NCBI GenBank assembly: GCA_965215145.1
Contig: OZ244038.1
Location: 1,054,001 to 1,118,000, forward strand
Direction: 5' to 3'
Origin: G965215145 sp965215145
GTDB taxonomy: Bacteria; Bacteroidota; Rhodothermia; Rhodothermales; JANQRZ01
DNA length: 64,000 nucleotides
Below are positions 27,197 through 35,942 of the stretch, one piece after another. Position 1 is the first letter of the stretch, and each line of letters starts with the position of its first letter. The translations under genes and the position numbers were made by a program. The notes under the pieces are model-generated. The model ran no database searches. It was not told where the DNA came from and worked only from the letters and a program-made list of their open reading frames with translations.

Positions 27197-28858
27197 ATGC
27201 GCCTCCTCCTGCTCGCCCTCCTCGCCGTCCCCGCCGCCTTCGCGCAGCCCGAGCCCGTCGTCCTGCACAATGCGCGGATCTACACCGTGGACGCCGCCCG
27301 ACCGACCGCCGAGGCGATGGCGTTCCAGGACGGCCGCATCCTCGCCGTCGGCTCGGAGGCCGAGGTGCTGGCGGCGGCGCCCGACGCCCGGCGGCTCGAC
27401 GCCGGTGGGCGGACCGTCGTCCCCGGCCTGATCGACGCGCACGCGCACCTGATGGGGCTCGGCGAGAGCCTCCTCCGCGCCGACCTCGTCGGGACGCGCT
27501 CGAAGGCGGAGGCCGTCGAGCGGCTGAAGGCGTTCGCGGAAGGGCTGCCGGAGGGGGCTTGGCTCACCGGGCGCGGGTGGGACCAGAACGACTGGCCCGC
27601 CGACGCCGACGGCACCTACCCCTTCCCGACCGCCGCCGACCTCGACGCCGCCTTCCCCGACCGTCCTGTGTGGCTCCGCCGCATCGACGGCCACGCCGCG
27701 TGGGCCAACACCGCCGCGGTGGCGCGCGTCGCCGGGCTCGACGGGATGGCCGACCCCGAGGGCGGGATCATCCTCCGCGACGCCGACGGCCGCCCGAGCG
27801 GCCTCTTCGTGGACGCGGCGATGGGCGCCGTCGAGGCCGTCATCCCGCAGCCGAGCTGGGCCGAGGCCGAGCGGGCGCTGACGCTCGCCTTGGAGGAGAC
27901 GGCGCGGCACGGGCTCACCGGCGTCCACGAGGCTGGCGTCGATCTCGAAACGATCCGGCTCTACCAGGAGGCCATCGACGAGGAGAAATTTCCCATCCGC
28001 AACTACGCCATGATCGGGGGGGTCGGGGAGACGCTGGACCACTTCTGCGAGGAGGGGCCGCTGATGGAGTACGGCGACGCTCGCCTCGCCGTCCGCTCCG
28101 TGAAGCTCTACATCGACGGCGCCCTCGGCAGCCGCGGCGCTGCGCTCCTCGACCCGTACTCCGACTCCCCCGAGGAGCGCGGGCTGCTGATGATGCCGGC
28201 GGACCGGCTCGAAGCCGTCGCGGCGCGGGCGATGGGGTGCGGGCTCCAGGTCAACACCCACGCCATCGGCGACCGCGGCACGCGCGTCGTCCTCGACGCC
28301 TACGCCGACGCCATCGCGGCCACCGGCGGCGGGCCGGGCCGCCACCGCGTCGAGCACGCGCAGGTCGTGGCGCTCGGCGACATCGGGCGGTTCGGGGCGA
28401 TGGGCGTGATCGCCTCGGTGCAGCCGACGCACGCGACGAGCGACATGCCGTGGGCCAAGGCCCGCGTCGGCCCGGAGCGGGTGCGCGGGGCCTACGCCTG
28501 GCGGAAGCTCCTCGACGGCGGCGCGCGCCTCGCCCTCGGCTCCGACTTCCCCGTCGAGCAGGTATCCCCGCTGCTCGGGCTCTACGCCGCCGTCACCCGA
28601 CAGGACGCCGAGGAGCACCCGGCGGAGGGGTGGTACCCCGAGGAGCGGCTGACCCGCGAGGAGGCCCTCCGCGGGTTCACCCTCGACGCCGCCTACGCCG
28701 CCTTCATGGAAGACGAGGTCGGCAGCCTGGAGCCCGGCAAGCGCGCCGACTTCGCCGTCCTCGACCGCGACGTGATGACGGTGCCCGCCCCCGAGATCCT
28801 GGAGGCCGAGGTCGTCGCCACCTTCCTCGACGGCGAGCCGATCCACGGCGGGCTCTGA
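27197..28858 (+). CDS. Exported YtcJ-like metal-dependent amidohydrolase
   Basis: A 553-residue product with a signal peptide (MRLLLLALLAVPAAFAQ). It belongs to the amidohydrolase superfamily, YtcJ/imidazolonepropionase-like group: an N-terminal beta-sandwich (LHNARIYTVDAARPTAEAMA), the first metal ligands in GLIDAHAHLMGLGESLL (HxH), later His in LQVNTHAIGDRG and HRVEHAQ, and the Asp in LALGSDFPVEQ. The C-terminal VGSLEPGKRADFAVLDRD closes the sandwich. It probably hydrolyses a C-N bond in the periplasm; the substrate cannot be read from the sequence. Confidence 0.88.
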   Translation: MRLLLLALLAVPAAFAQPEPVVLHNARIYTVDAARPTAEAMAFQDGRILAVGSEAEVLAAAPDARRLDAGGRTVVPGLIDAHAHLMGLGESLLRADLVGTRSKAEAVERLKAFAEGLPEGAWLTGRGWDQNDWPADADGTYPFPTAADLDAAFPDRPVWLRRIDGHAAWANTAAVARVAGLDGMADPEGGIILRDADGRPSGLFVDAAMGAVEAVIPQPSWAEAERALTLALEETARHGLTGVHEAGVDLETIRLYQEAIDEEKFPIRNYAMIGGVGETLDHFCEEGPLMEYGDARLAVRSVKLYIDGALGSRGAALLDPYSDSPEERGLLMMPADRLEAVAARAMGCGLQVNTHAIGDRGTRVVLDAYADAIAATGGGPGRHRVEHAQVVALGDIGRFGAMGVIASVQPTHATSDMPWAKARVGPERVRGAYAWRKLLDGGARLALGSDFPVEQVSPLLGLYAAVTRQDAEEHPAEGWYPEERLTREEALRGFTLDAAYAAFMEDEVGSLEPGKRADFAVLDRDVMTVPAPEILEAEVVATFLDGEPIHGGL

Positions 28859-28880
28859 GGTGGTCTCCCACGTCGCTGAC

Positions 28881-28909
28881 GTAAGGGCGGGTTTCAAACC
28901 CGCCCCTAC
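28881..28909. repeat. Palindromic repeat after the amidohydrolase
   Basis: Arms GTAAGGGCGGGTTT and AAACCCGCCCCTAC around a single C, one mismatch. It lies 22 nt after the stop at 28858. Confidence 0.85.
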
Positions 28910-28937
28910 CGCGGTTGGAAACCGGCCAACATAAATA

Positions 28938-28967
28938 GACCCCGACACCCGTGAGGGTGCCGGGGTC
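28938..28967 (-). terminator. Rho-independent terminator of the fasciclin gene
   Basis: Stem GACCCCGACACCC/GGGTGCCGGGGTC (one mismatch) with a 4-nt loop. On the minus strand it is followed by a T-rich stretch TATTTATGTT. It is about 100 nt downstream of the fasciclin stop. Confidence 0.7.
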
Positions 28968-29069
28968 GCCTCGGACTGTGCCTCCCTGCTGCGGGCCGGG
29001 GAGAAATGAGGAGACACAGACCCGATCGGACGGCGCGGCGGCTTACGGGCCACCGGCCGAAGCGGGGCG

Positions 29070-29600
29070 TCAGTCTTCGTAGTCCTCTTCGTAGTCCTCG
29101 TTCATCGGGGGGAGGAGGACGGCGCTGAGGACGTGGATGACGCCGTTGCCGGTGCGGACGTCGGTCTCGACGAGGGGGATGCCGTTGACGAGGAGGCCGT
29201 CGCCCGTGGCGTCGATAGCGAGGGCGGAGCCGGTGAGCGTCTCGGCCTGCCCGAGCTTCATGGCCTCCTCGGCGTCCACCTCGCCGGCGACGGTGTGATA
29301 GCGGAGGAGCGCGGCGACCTGGTCGGCGTCGAGCGCTTCGAGCGTGCCGGCGGGGAGGGCGGCGAACGCCTCGTCCGTCGGGGCGAAGAGGGTATAGAGC
29401 TCGCCGGAGCGGAGCGTCTCGGTGAGGCCGGTCTGCTCCAGCGCGCCGAGGAGGACGGTGAAGTTGCCGCGGGCCTCGAGCGCTGAGACGAGGTCGCCAT
29501 CGGCGACGGGCTCCGGGGCGGGGGGCAGGGCGGTCTCCTGCGCAGCGGCCGGGCCGACGGCGGCAGCGAGGAGGGTGAGTGCGAGGAGGAGGCGGTACAT
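29070..29600 (-). CDS. Exported fasciclin-domain (FAS1) protein
   Basis: A 176-residue product from the ATG at 29600 with a signal peptide (MYRLLLALTLLAAAVGPAAA). One FAS1 domain fills the mature part: LVSALEARGNFTVLLGALEQ, the H1-like box TLFAPTDEAFAALPAGTLEA, then LLRYHTVAGEV, the YH-like motif, and the H2 box NGVIHVLSAVLLPP. It has an acidic repeat tail (NEDYEEDYED). FAS1 proteins act in adhesion; this one is probably periplasmic or on the cell surface. Single-gene unit ending in its own terminator. Confidence 0.9.
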   Translation of the reverse strand: MYRLLLALTLLAAAVGPAAAQETALPPAPEPVADGDLVSALEARGNFTVLLGALEQTGLTETLRSGELYTLFAPTDEAFAALPAGTLEALDADQVAALLRYHTVAGEVDAEEAMKLGQAETLTGSALAIDATGDGLLVNGIPLVETDVRTGNGVIHVLSAVLLPPMNEDYEEDYED

Positions 29601-29817
29601 GCGGGGTGGCGGTTGGGGGTCGGCCCTGCGTCGCCGCAAGCGTTCGAGGCCGTCGTGGTTGAGAGGCGGCTCGTGGCGGCTGACGGTCGAACGATAAGCA
29701 GCCTCTGCGGCCCACACCTTGTCCATAGACTGAGGAAGGGGTGAGAAATGCGGTCCCCAGCGCCGCCGCTTCCCCGAAAACCCCGTGCGGCCCCTTCCAT
29801 CGGGGGCACACATAGGA

Positions 29818-29825
29818 TATATTCA
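29818..29825 (+). promoter_or_regulatory. Putative -7 element of the CadC-like regulator
   Basis: TATATTCA (TAnnTTCA), 59 nt upstream of the ATG at 29884. The 283-nt divergent region from 29601 shows nothing else clear. Confidence 0.3.
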
Positions 29826-29883
29826 TGCCCTGCTCCGCCGGGTGGCTCCCATCCGGGCGCTCGGCCGGAGCGGGTTCTCTCGC

Positions 29884-32196
29884 ATGGCAACCGGAACGAT
29901 GGAGGAGACCCCCCCGAGTCTAGAACAGAGCGCGGCGGACTTCGGGCCGTTCCGCGTCGGTGGATGGCGCGCCGAGCCCGGCGGCAACAAGCTGATCGGC
30001 GCCGAGGGCGAGGAGGTCCGCCTCGAGCCGAAGGTGATGGAGGTCCTCGTCTGCCTGACCGAGCGCGCCGGGCAGCCCGTCTCGAAGGCGGCCTTCATGG
30101 AGCGCGTCTGGGCCGACACCGTCGTCACGGACGACGTCCTGGCGCGCTGCGTCTCGGAGCTCCGCAAGGCCCTCGGCGACAACCCCCGCGACCCGAGCTA
30201 CATCGAGACGATCCGGAAGCGCGGCTACCGCCTCGTGGCCCCGGTCGAGCGGCTGTCGTGGGGTGCGGGACCCGCCGCGCCCCCCCCTTCGCCCCAGCCG
30301 GACCCCGCTCCTCCTGCCGCGGCCGCGGAGGAGGCTGCGCCGGAACGCGCGGCCTCGGACGGCTCCGAGCCCTCCAGCCCCGCACCCCTCCCCGCCCCGC
30401 CGGTGGGCGGCCGCCCCCCGGTGCGCGCGGCGGGGGGCGGGGCCGCCCCGGTGGGAGAGGCGTCGGAGAGGGAGGCGCCCCCCGGCCTCACCCCCGCACT
30501 CTGGATCGGTGCCCTGCTCCTGGTCGGCGTGGTCGTCGCGGCCCTCCTCATCCCCGGCGGCGACGAGCCGGCGGCGCCCCTGCAGACGGTGCCGATGACG
30601 ACGTTGCCCGGCGAGGAGACCGAGCCCGAGCTCTCGCCCGACGGCGAGCGCCTCGCCTTCGTGTGGGACGGGGGGAGCGAGGGCGAGCCCGAGGTCTACG
30701 TCAAGCAGACCGACGCCGAGACCCCCCTGAGGTTGACCGACCACCCCGGCCGCGAGAGCAGCCCGACGTGGAGCCCCGACGGCCGCCACATCGCCTTCGT
30801 CCGCGACACCGACGGCGAGCGCGCCATCGTGCTCGTCCCCGTCCTCGGCGGCAGCGAGCGCGAGGTGACGAACCTCGGCGAGGCCGAGGTCGGCGGGCTC
30901 GTGTGGGCGCCGGACGGGCAGACCCTCGCGCTCTCGGTGCGTGAGGGCGCCGAGGCCCCCTTCAGCCTCTACCTCTTCGGCGTCGAGAGCCGCGCCGTGC
31001 GGCAGCTCACGCGGCCCGCGCCCACCGCGCGCGGGGACTCCCACCCCGCCTTCTCGCCGGACGGCCGCCTCGTCGCCTTCGTCCGCTCCGAGGCCGAGGG
31101 GCAGGAGGAGGTCTACGTCGTCCCCACCAGCGGCGCCGACCCCCGCCAGCTCACCGACGGCAGCCGCGAGATCGCCGGGCTGAGCTGGGACGCCGACGGC
31201 GGCACCATCGTCTTCGCCTCGACCCGCGCCGAGGGGCCGGGGCTCTGGCGCGTCCCCGCCACGGGCGGCGAGCCGGAGTTCGTCGCCGGCACCGGCACCG
31301 GCGACCGGATCGAGCACCCCTCGGTGGTGGGGGAGCGGCTGACGTTCGAGGAGCGCTCGCTGGAGGCGAACGTGTGGGCGCTCCGCCCCGGCGGCCGGCT
31401 CCAGCGCCTCATCGCGTCCACGCAGTGGGACGCCCACCCCCAGGTCAGCCCCGACGGCCGCCGCATCGCGTTCACGTCGGGGCGCTCGGGCCGGCGCGAG
31501 ATCTGGGTCGCCGACCGCGACGGCTCGGACCCCCTCCAGCTCACCACGCTCGGAGCGAAGAGCGGCACGCCCCGCTGGTCCCCCGACGGCCGCCGCATCG
31601 CCTTCGACGCCCGGCCGGACGGGAACGCGGACCTCTTCGTCGTGGAGGCCGGTGGCGGCCAGCCGCAGCGCCTCACGACGCACCCCGCCGACGACGTCGC
31701 GCCGAGCTGGAGCCGCGACAGCCTCCACGTCTACTTCGGCTCCAACCGCGACGGCTCGTGGCAGGTCTGGCGCGCCCGCGCCGACGGCTCGCGCGCCCCG
31801 CGCCGCGTCACCGCCGACGGCGGCTACACGGCCGTCGAGGCGCCGGACGGCCTCTTCCTCTACTACACGAAGAAGGACATGCCGGGGCTGTGGCGCAAGC
31901 CGCTCGACGCCGCCCGCGGGGAGCCGGCCGAGGAGACCCTCGTGCTCGGGGGCCTCGCGCCGCAGGACTGGGCGAACTGGGCCGTCACGCCGACGGGGAT
32001 CTACTTCGTGCGCCGGATCGAGGAGCGCTCGCAGCTCCGGTTCATGCCCTTCGCCACCGGCCGGAGCATGCTCGTCTCCCCCCTCGGCAACACCCCGGCG
32101 GAGCCGGCCCTCGCCGTCGGCCCGAACGGCACCGTCCTGATCGCGCAGGTCGACCGCAGCGAGAGCGACATCATCCTCGTCGAGGACTTCCGGTAG
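29884..32196 (+). CDS. CadC/ToxR-like membrane transcriptional regulator with TolB-like propeller
   Basis: A 770-residue fusion. The N-terminal winged-helix DNA-binding domain (about 20-120) has the OmpR/ToxR pattern: LEPKVMEVLVCLTERAGQPV, FMERVWADTVVTDDVLARCV, SELRKALGDNPRDPSYIETI and RKRGYRLVAPVE. A Pro/Ala-rich linker leads to one membrane segment (ALWIGALLLVGVVVAALLIP, about 205-225). The periplasmic part is a PD40/TolB-like propeller with repeats such as LSPDGERLAFVWDGG, WSPDGRHIAFVRDTD, FSPDGRLVAFVRSE and WSPDGRRIAFDARPDG. It is a one-component sensor linking a periplasmic signal to transcription; ligand and targets unknown. The ATG at 29884 is preferred over an upstream GTG at 29785. 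Confidence 0.87.
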   Translation: MATGTMEETPPSLEQSAADFGPFRVGGWRAEPGGNKLIGAEGEEVRLEPKVMEVLVCLTERAGQPVSKAAFMERVWADTVVTDDVLARCVSELRKALGDNPRDPSYIETIRKRGYRLVAPVERLSWGAGPAAPPPSPQPDPAPPAAAAEEAAPERAASDGSEPSSPAPLPAPPVGGRPPVRAAGGGAAPVGEASEREAPPGLTPALWIGALLLVGVVVAALLIPGGDEPAAPLQTVPMTTLPGEETEPELSPDGERLAFVWDGGSEGEPEVYVKQTDAETPLRLTDHPGRESSPTWSPDGRHIAFVRDTDGERAIVLVPVLGGSEREVTNLGEAEVGGLVWAPDGQTLALSVREGAEAPFSLYLFGVESRAVRQLTRPAPTARGDSHPAFSPDGRLVAFVRSEAEGQEEVYVVPTSGADPRQLTDGSREIAGLSWDADGGTIVFASTRAEGPGLWRVPATGGEPEFVAGTGTGDRIEHPSVVGERLTFEERSLEANVWALRPGGRLQRLIASTQWDAHPQVSPDGRRIAFTSGRSGRREIWVADRDGSDPLQLTTLGAKSGTPRWSPDGRRIAFDARPDGNADLFVVEAGGGQPQRLTTHPADDVAPSWSRDSLHVYFGSNRDGSWQVWRARADGSRAPRRVTADGGYTAVEAPDGLFLYYTKKDMPGLWRKPLDAARGEPAEETLVLGGLAPQDWANWAVTPTGIYFVRRIEERSQLRFMPFATGRSMLVSPLGNTPAEPALAVGPNGTVLIAQVDRSESDIILVEDFR

Positions 32197-32258
32197 CGCC
32201 GGCGACGGGCCCGGCGGGGGCTCACTGGAACGGCGTTGCGCCGTCGGGCGTCGGGCGG

Positions 32259-32266
32259 TAGCTTCC
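32259..32266 (+). promoter_or_regulatory. Putative promoter (TTG-N20-TAGCTTCC) of moaC
   Basis: TTG at 32236-32238 and TAGCTTCC at 32259-32266 are separated by 20 nt, as in Bacteroidota promoters, 35 nt upstream of the moaC ATG. Confidence 0.5.
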
Positions 32267-32301
32267 GCCCCGCCCGCTCCCTCCTCCGACCCCGCGCCCC
32301 G

Positions 32302-32796
32302 ATGCTCGAAAACGACGCCCCCCCGCTCGCCCGGTTCGAAGGGGAGGGCCGGGCGCGGATGGCCGACGTCAGCCAGAAGCCGGCCACGGCGCGGACGGCC
32401 GTCGCGCGGGGCCGCGTGATCGTCGGGGCCGAGACGCTCCAGCTCATCCGCGACGGCGCCCTCCCGAAGGGCGACGTGCTCGGCGTCGCCCGCGTCGCCG
32501 GGGTCCTCGGCGCGAAGCAGGCCAGCCGGCTCCTCCCCCTCTGCCACGACGTGCTGCTCCAGGGCGTCGACGTGGAGTTCGGGCTCGACGACGCGGCCGG
32601 CGCCGTCGAGGTCCGCGCCATCGTCAAGACCACCGGCCCGACGGGCGTCGAGATGGAGGCGCTCACGGCCGTCTCCGTCGCCGCCCTCACGATCTACGAC
32701 ATGTGCAAGTCGGCCTCGCCCGAGGTCGCCATCACGGACACCCAGCTCCTCGCCAAGACCGGCGGGCAGAGCGGGGACGTCCGCCGCGAGGGCTAG
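32302..32796 (+). CDS. moaC: Cyclic pyranopterin monophosphate synthase MoaC
   Basis: Molybdenum cofactor biosynthesis step converting the MoaA product to cyclic pyranopterin monophosphate. The 164-residue product shows DVSQKPATARTAVARGRV near the N-terminus, AGVLGAKQASRLLPLCHDVL and GVEMEALTAVSVAALTIYDM followed by CKS. The usual LCHP is LCHD here; the conserved His is kept. No other moa or mog gene is in the window, so moaC is unlinked. floA follows after 66 nt, possibly co-transcribed. Confidence 0.93.
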   Translation: MLENDAPPLARFEGEGRARMADVSQKPATARTAVARGRVIVGAETLQLIRDGALPKGDVLGVARVAGVLGAKQASRLLPLCHDVLLQGVDVEFGLDDAAGAVEVRAIVKTTGPTGVEMEALTAVSVAALTIYDMCKSASPEVAITDTQLLAKTGGQSGDVRREG

Positions 32797-32862
32797 CCCG
32801 TCCCCGCAACCCCGCGGGCTGCCGCCCCGAACACCCGATTCCGACCGCCCCCTCCCCGCCTC

Positions 32863-33828
32863 ATGGACGTCCTCTTCAGCACGCTCGGCGTACTCATCAT
32901 CCTCGCCGTCGTCGCCGGCCTCATCCTGTTCCTGTACTTCATCCCGCTCGGGCTCTGGATCTCGGCCATCACGGCGGGCGTGAAGGTCCAGATCTCGGAG
33001 CTGATCGGGATGCGGCTGCGGAAGGTGCCACCGACGGCGATCGTCCGGCCCCTCATCACGGCGCGGAAGGCCGGCATCCCCGTGACGGCGAACATGCTCG
33101 AGACCCACTACCTCGCCGAGGGCAACGTGCGGCAGGTGGTCAACGCGCTGATCTCGGCCGACAAGGCCAGCATCGACCTCCCGTTCGAGCAGGCCACCGC
33201 CATCGACCTCGCCGGCCGCGACGTGTTCGAGGCCGTGCAGGTCTCGGTCAACCCGAAGGTGATCGAGACGCCGCCGATCTCGGCCATCGCGAAGGACGGG
33301 ATCCAGGTCCGCGCCATCGCGCGGGTCACCGTGCGCGCCAACATCGAGCGCCTCGTCGGCGGCGCCGGCGAGGAGACCATCATCGCCCGCGTCGGCGAGG
33401 GGATCGTGAGCACGATCGGCTCCTCGGCCACGCACGCGCAGGTCCTCGAGAACCCGGACCTCATCTCGAAGACCGTGCTCGCCAAGGGCCTCGACAGCGG
33501 GACCGCCTTCGACATCCTCTCCATCGACATCGCCGACGTGGACGTGGGTGAGAACATCGGCGCCAAGCTCCAGACCGACCAGGCCGAGGCCGACCTCCGC
33601 GTCGCCCGCGCGAAGGCGGAGGAGCGCCGGGCCTCGGCCGTGGCGGCGGAGCAGGAGCAGCGCGCCAAGCTCGTCGAGGCGGAGGCCGAGATCCCGCAGG
33701 CCATCGCCGAGGCGTTCCGCTCGGGTAACCTCGGAGTGATGGACTACTACAACCTCCGCAACGTCCAGGCGGACACGCGGATGCGGCGCTCCATCGGCGG
33801 CGAGACCGGCCCCTCCTCCGGCGACTGA
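32863..33828 (+). CDS. floA: Flotillin-like protein FloA
   Basis: A 321-residue membrane scaffold protein of the SPFH superfamily (former UPF0365/YqfA). One N-terminal membrane hairpin (VLIILAVVAGLILFLYFIPL) precedes the family hallmark ITAGVKVQISELIGMRLRKV, then VNALISADKASIDLPFEQAT, AIARVTVRANIERLVGGAGE and a coiled-coil repeat rich in Ala/Glu (RVARAKAEERRASAVAAEQE). FloA organises functional membrane microdomains in other bacteria. Full length. A degenerate palindrome follows its stop. Confidence 0.95.
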   Translation: MDVLFSTLGVLIILAVVAGLILFLYFIPLGLWISAITAGVKVQISELIGMRLRKVPPTAIVRPLITARKAGIPVTANMLETHYLAEGNVRQVVNALISADKASIDLPFEQATAIDLAGRDVFEAVQVSVNPKVIETPPISAIAKDGIQVRAIARVTVRANIERLVGGAGEETIIARVGEGIVSTIGSSATHAQVLENPDLISKTVLAKGLDSGTAFDILSIDIADVDVGENIGAKLQTDQAEADLRVARAKAEERRASAVAAEQEQRAKLVEAEAEIPQAIAEAFRSGNLGVMDYYNLRNVQADTRMRRSIGGETGPSSGD

Positions 33829-33832
33829 CCGC

Positions 33833-33861
33833 CGAGGGCGGACACACGGGTCCGCCCCTAC
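33833..33861. repeat. Palindromic repeat after floA
   Basis: Left arm AGGGCGGAC, right arm GTCCGCCCCTAC around a short loop; the left shell is degenerate. A further right half (TTCGCCCCTACG) lies at about 33868-33879. Confidence 0.65.
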
Positions 33862-33891
33862 GCTCCGTTCGCCCCTACGTGCCCCGCTCCG

Positions 33892-34464
33892 ATGGCCGAC
33901 CCCCGCGCCGCCCGCGTCGCCGCCTTCGCGTCGCTCGCCGTGCTGCAGACGACGCAGGACCTCGTCCGCGCCGCCCTCCCCGCCCTCACCGACGCCGACG
34001 GTCGCCCGGCCGGCGACCCCGAGGTCGTGGCCGAGGAGACCCTCGTCCTCGTCGCCACGGCGACGGCCCGCGCGGTCGAGGTCGGCGGGCGGTCTGACGG
34101 CGCGCTCGTTGAGGCCGCCGGCGCCGCCGTGCTCGAGACGCCGCTGCTGTACCACGACCTCGTGCTCGGCCAGCGGCTCGTCGCCGAGGGGGTCGAGGGG
34201 GAGGCCGAGGTGGACCAGAGCGTCTACGAGCGACTTGGGCGGAAGGCCGCGTTCTACGGTGCCCACCTGCCCGTCGGGCGGTTCCCCGGCCCCGCCGCGC
34301 TCCGCGACAAGCTGCCGCTGTGGATGGGCCGCGTCTCCCCGCCGAAGCTGCCGACCACGCCCGACGCGCGGCTCGGCGAGACCGGCGCCGCCGACCTCCT
34401 CGCCGCGCACCTCCGGCTCGTGCTGGCCTTCACGCAGCGGGAGACACAAAAGGAGACTTCGTAG
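33892..34464 (+). CDS. Hypothetical protein
   Basis: A 190-residue product of unknown family. It is Ala/Leu-rich and mostly helical (VAAFASLAVLQTTQDLVRAA, ETPLLYHDLVLGQRLVAEGV), with no signal peptide or membrane segment. A motif-like stretch KLPLWMGRVSPPKLPTTPDA sits near the C-terminus. Its codon use matches the surrounding high-GC genes, which supports a real gene. Its TAG stop (34462-34464) is the TAG of the following palindrome's GTAGGGAC arm, so the repeat defines the C-terminus. Confidence 0.7.
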   Translation: MADPRAARVAAFASLAVLQTTQDLVRAALPALTDADGRPAGDPEVVAEETLVLVATATARAVEVGGRSDGALVEAAGAAVLETPLLYHDLVLGQRLVAEGVEGEAEVDQSVYERLGRKAAFYGAHLPVGRFPGPAALRDKLPLWMGRVSPPKLPTTPDARLGETGAADLLAAHLRLVLAFTQRETQKETS

Positions 34465-34517
34465 GGACGGGCCTTGTGCCCGTCCCCCGGCCGGGCAGGC
34501 ACAAGGCCTGCCCCTAC
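34461..34517. repeat. Double palindrome between convergent genes
   Basis: Outer arms GTAGGGACGGGCCTTGTGCC (34461-34480) and GGCACAAGGCCTGCCCCTAC (34498-34517) pair with two mismatches. Each arm plus neighbouring sequence also forms its own small hairpin, so two GTAGGGGC-type units may be nested. It lies between the hypothetical gene (stop inside it) and the CBS-domain gene (stop at 34555). Confidence 0.8.
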
Positions 34518-34554
34518 GCGCGTTCCACCAGAGGCGTCTCTATCACCTCTGCCG

Positions 34555-35853
34555 TCAGGGCCCGTCCGCGTGGTCCGTCGGCGGCGCCGAGGTCCGCTCG
34601 ATGCGGACGCGGTCGATCCGGCTCGCGCTGGCCTCGAGGACGGTGAAGTGGTACCCCCCGATCTCGACCTCGTCACGCGGCTTCGGGATCGAGGAGAGGT
34701 GGTTGAGGAGGAGGCCGGCGACGGTGTCGTAGTCGCCCTCGGGGAGGCGGAGGCCGTGCTCGTCGTCGAGGACGCCGATCTCGCTCCGGCCGCTGACGAC
34801 GAAGGCCCCGTCGCCGAGGGCGCGGACCTCGGGGTCGGCGGGGTCGTACTCGTCGCGGATCTCGCCGAAGAGCTCCTCCAGAAGGTCCTCGACCGTGATG
34901 ATCCCCGCCGTCCCGCCGTACTCGTCGATGGCGACGGCCATCGGGGTCCCGCTGGCGAGGAGGTCGTAGAGGAGGTCCTTCGCCCGCTTCGACTCCGGCA
35001 CGAACGGCACCTCCCGCACGACGTCTGCCAGGGCCGCCGGGTTATCGAACAGGTCGTGCGCCTTGACGAGCCCGACGACGTGGTCGACGTTGTCGCGGAA
35101 GACGGGGAGCCGGCTGAAGCCGGTCTCGACGAACCGCGCGCGGACCTCGCCCATCGTCGCATCCTCGGAGACCCCCTCGATGCCCGTCCGCGGCACCATC
35201 ACGTCCTTAACGCGGGTGGACTGGAACTCGAACACGTTCGAGATGATGGCGCTCTCCTCCTCGTCGAGGTCGAGGGTCCCGGCCTCGCGGCTCTCGCGGA
35301 CGACGGCCTCGTAGTCCCCCCGGAGGAACTGCTGGAACGACTCGCCGCGGATGCCGAAGAGCCGCGCGAGCCGCTGGCTCACCCAGCCGGCCAGCCAGAT
35401 CGCCGGCAGGAAGAGGTAGTAGGTCAGCTTCAGCGGGACGGCCGCCGCGAAGACAAGGCGGTCGGCGGGCTCGCGGAACAGCGACTTCGGGATGATCTCG
35501 CCGAAGACGAGGACGATGCTGGAGGCGATCACCGTCTGCGCCGCCAGCACCAGCACCGTCACGGCCCCCTCGGCGTCCGGCCCGAGCCAGCCCCCGAACG
35601 TCCCGGCCAGAGGCCCTTCGAGGTAGAGCGCCATCAGCATCGAGTACAGCACCAGCGCCACGTTGTTGCCGACGAGCGTGGTGGTGAGGTACTTCGAGGG
35701 CTCGCGGATGAACTCCCGGACGACCCCGCCGACGGCGCCCTCGCGGTGCGCCCGGACCTCGGCCTTGAGCCGGTTGGCCGTCACGAACGCGATCTCGCTG
35801 CCCGAGAAGAACGCGCTCAAGAGCAGCATCAGGACGATCAGGAAGAGGGCCAC
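34555..35853 (-). CDS. CNNM/HlyC-CorC family membrane protein with CBS domains
   Basis: A 432-residue protein with an N-terminal DUF21/CNNM transmembrane domain (LLLSAFFSGSEIAFVTANRL, SIVLVFGEIIPKSLFREPAD) and a tandem CBS pair (from about 215, VMVPRTGIEGVSEDATMGEV and MAVAIDEYGGTAGIITVEDL, EELFGEI). A C-terminal CorC/HlyC domain follows (LPEGDYDTVAGLLLNHLSSI). Relatives handle magnesium or cobalt export; haemolysin activity should not be assumed. It is the last gene of a minus-strand run that begins at pspA. Confidence 0.92.
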   Translation of the reverse strand: MALFLIVLMLLLSAFFSGSEIAFVTANRLKAEVRAHREGAVGGVVREFIREPSKYLTTTLVGNNVALVLYSMLMALYLEGPLAGTFGGWLGPDAEGAVTVLVLAAQTVIASSIVLVFGEIIPKSLFREPADRLVFAAAVPLKLTYYLFLPAIWLAGWVSQRLARLFGIRGESFQQFLRGDYEAVVRESREAGTLDLDEEESAIISNVFEFQSTRVKDVMVPRTGIEGVSEDATMGEVRARFVETGFSRLPVFRDNVDHVVGLVKAHDLFDNPAALADVVREVPFVPESKRAKDLLYDLLASGTPMAVAIDEYGGTAGIITVEDLLEELFGEIRDEYDPADPEVRALGDGAFVVSGRSEIGVLDDEHGLRLPEGDYDTVAGLLLNHLSSIPKPRDEVEIGGYHFTVLEASASRIDRVRIERTSAPPTDHADGP

Positions 35854-35942
35854 GGTCAGGGGGTGCGGAGAGAGAAGGGGGTGGAAGGAGTGGGGGGTGA
35901 GGGCTTACTTGGCTTGTCCCTCCGTCCCCCCTCCCCGGCCCT

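Noticed and set aside
34555..35853. Haemolysin (toxin) function for the CBS-domain protein
   Set aside because: The family name HlyC/CorC is historical; the domain layout is that of CNNM-type ion transport proteins.
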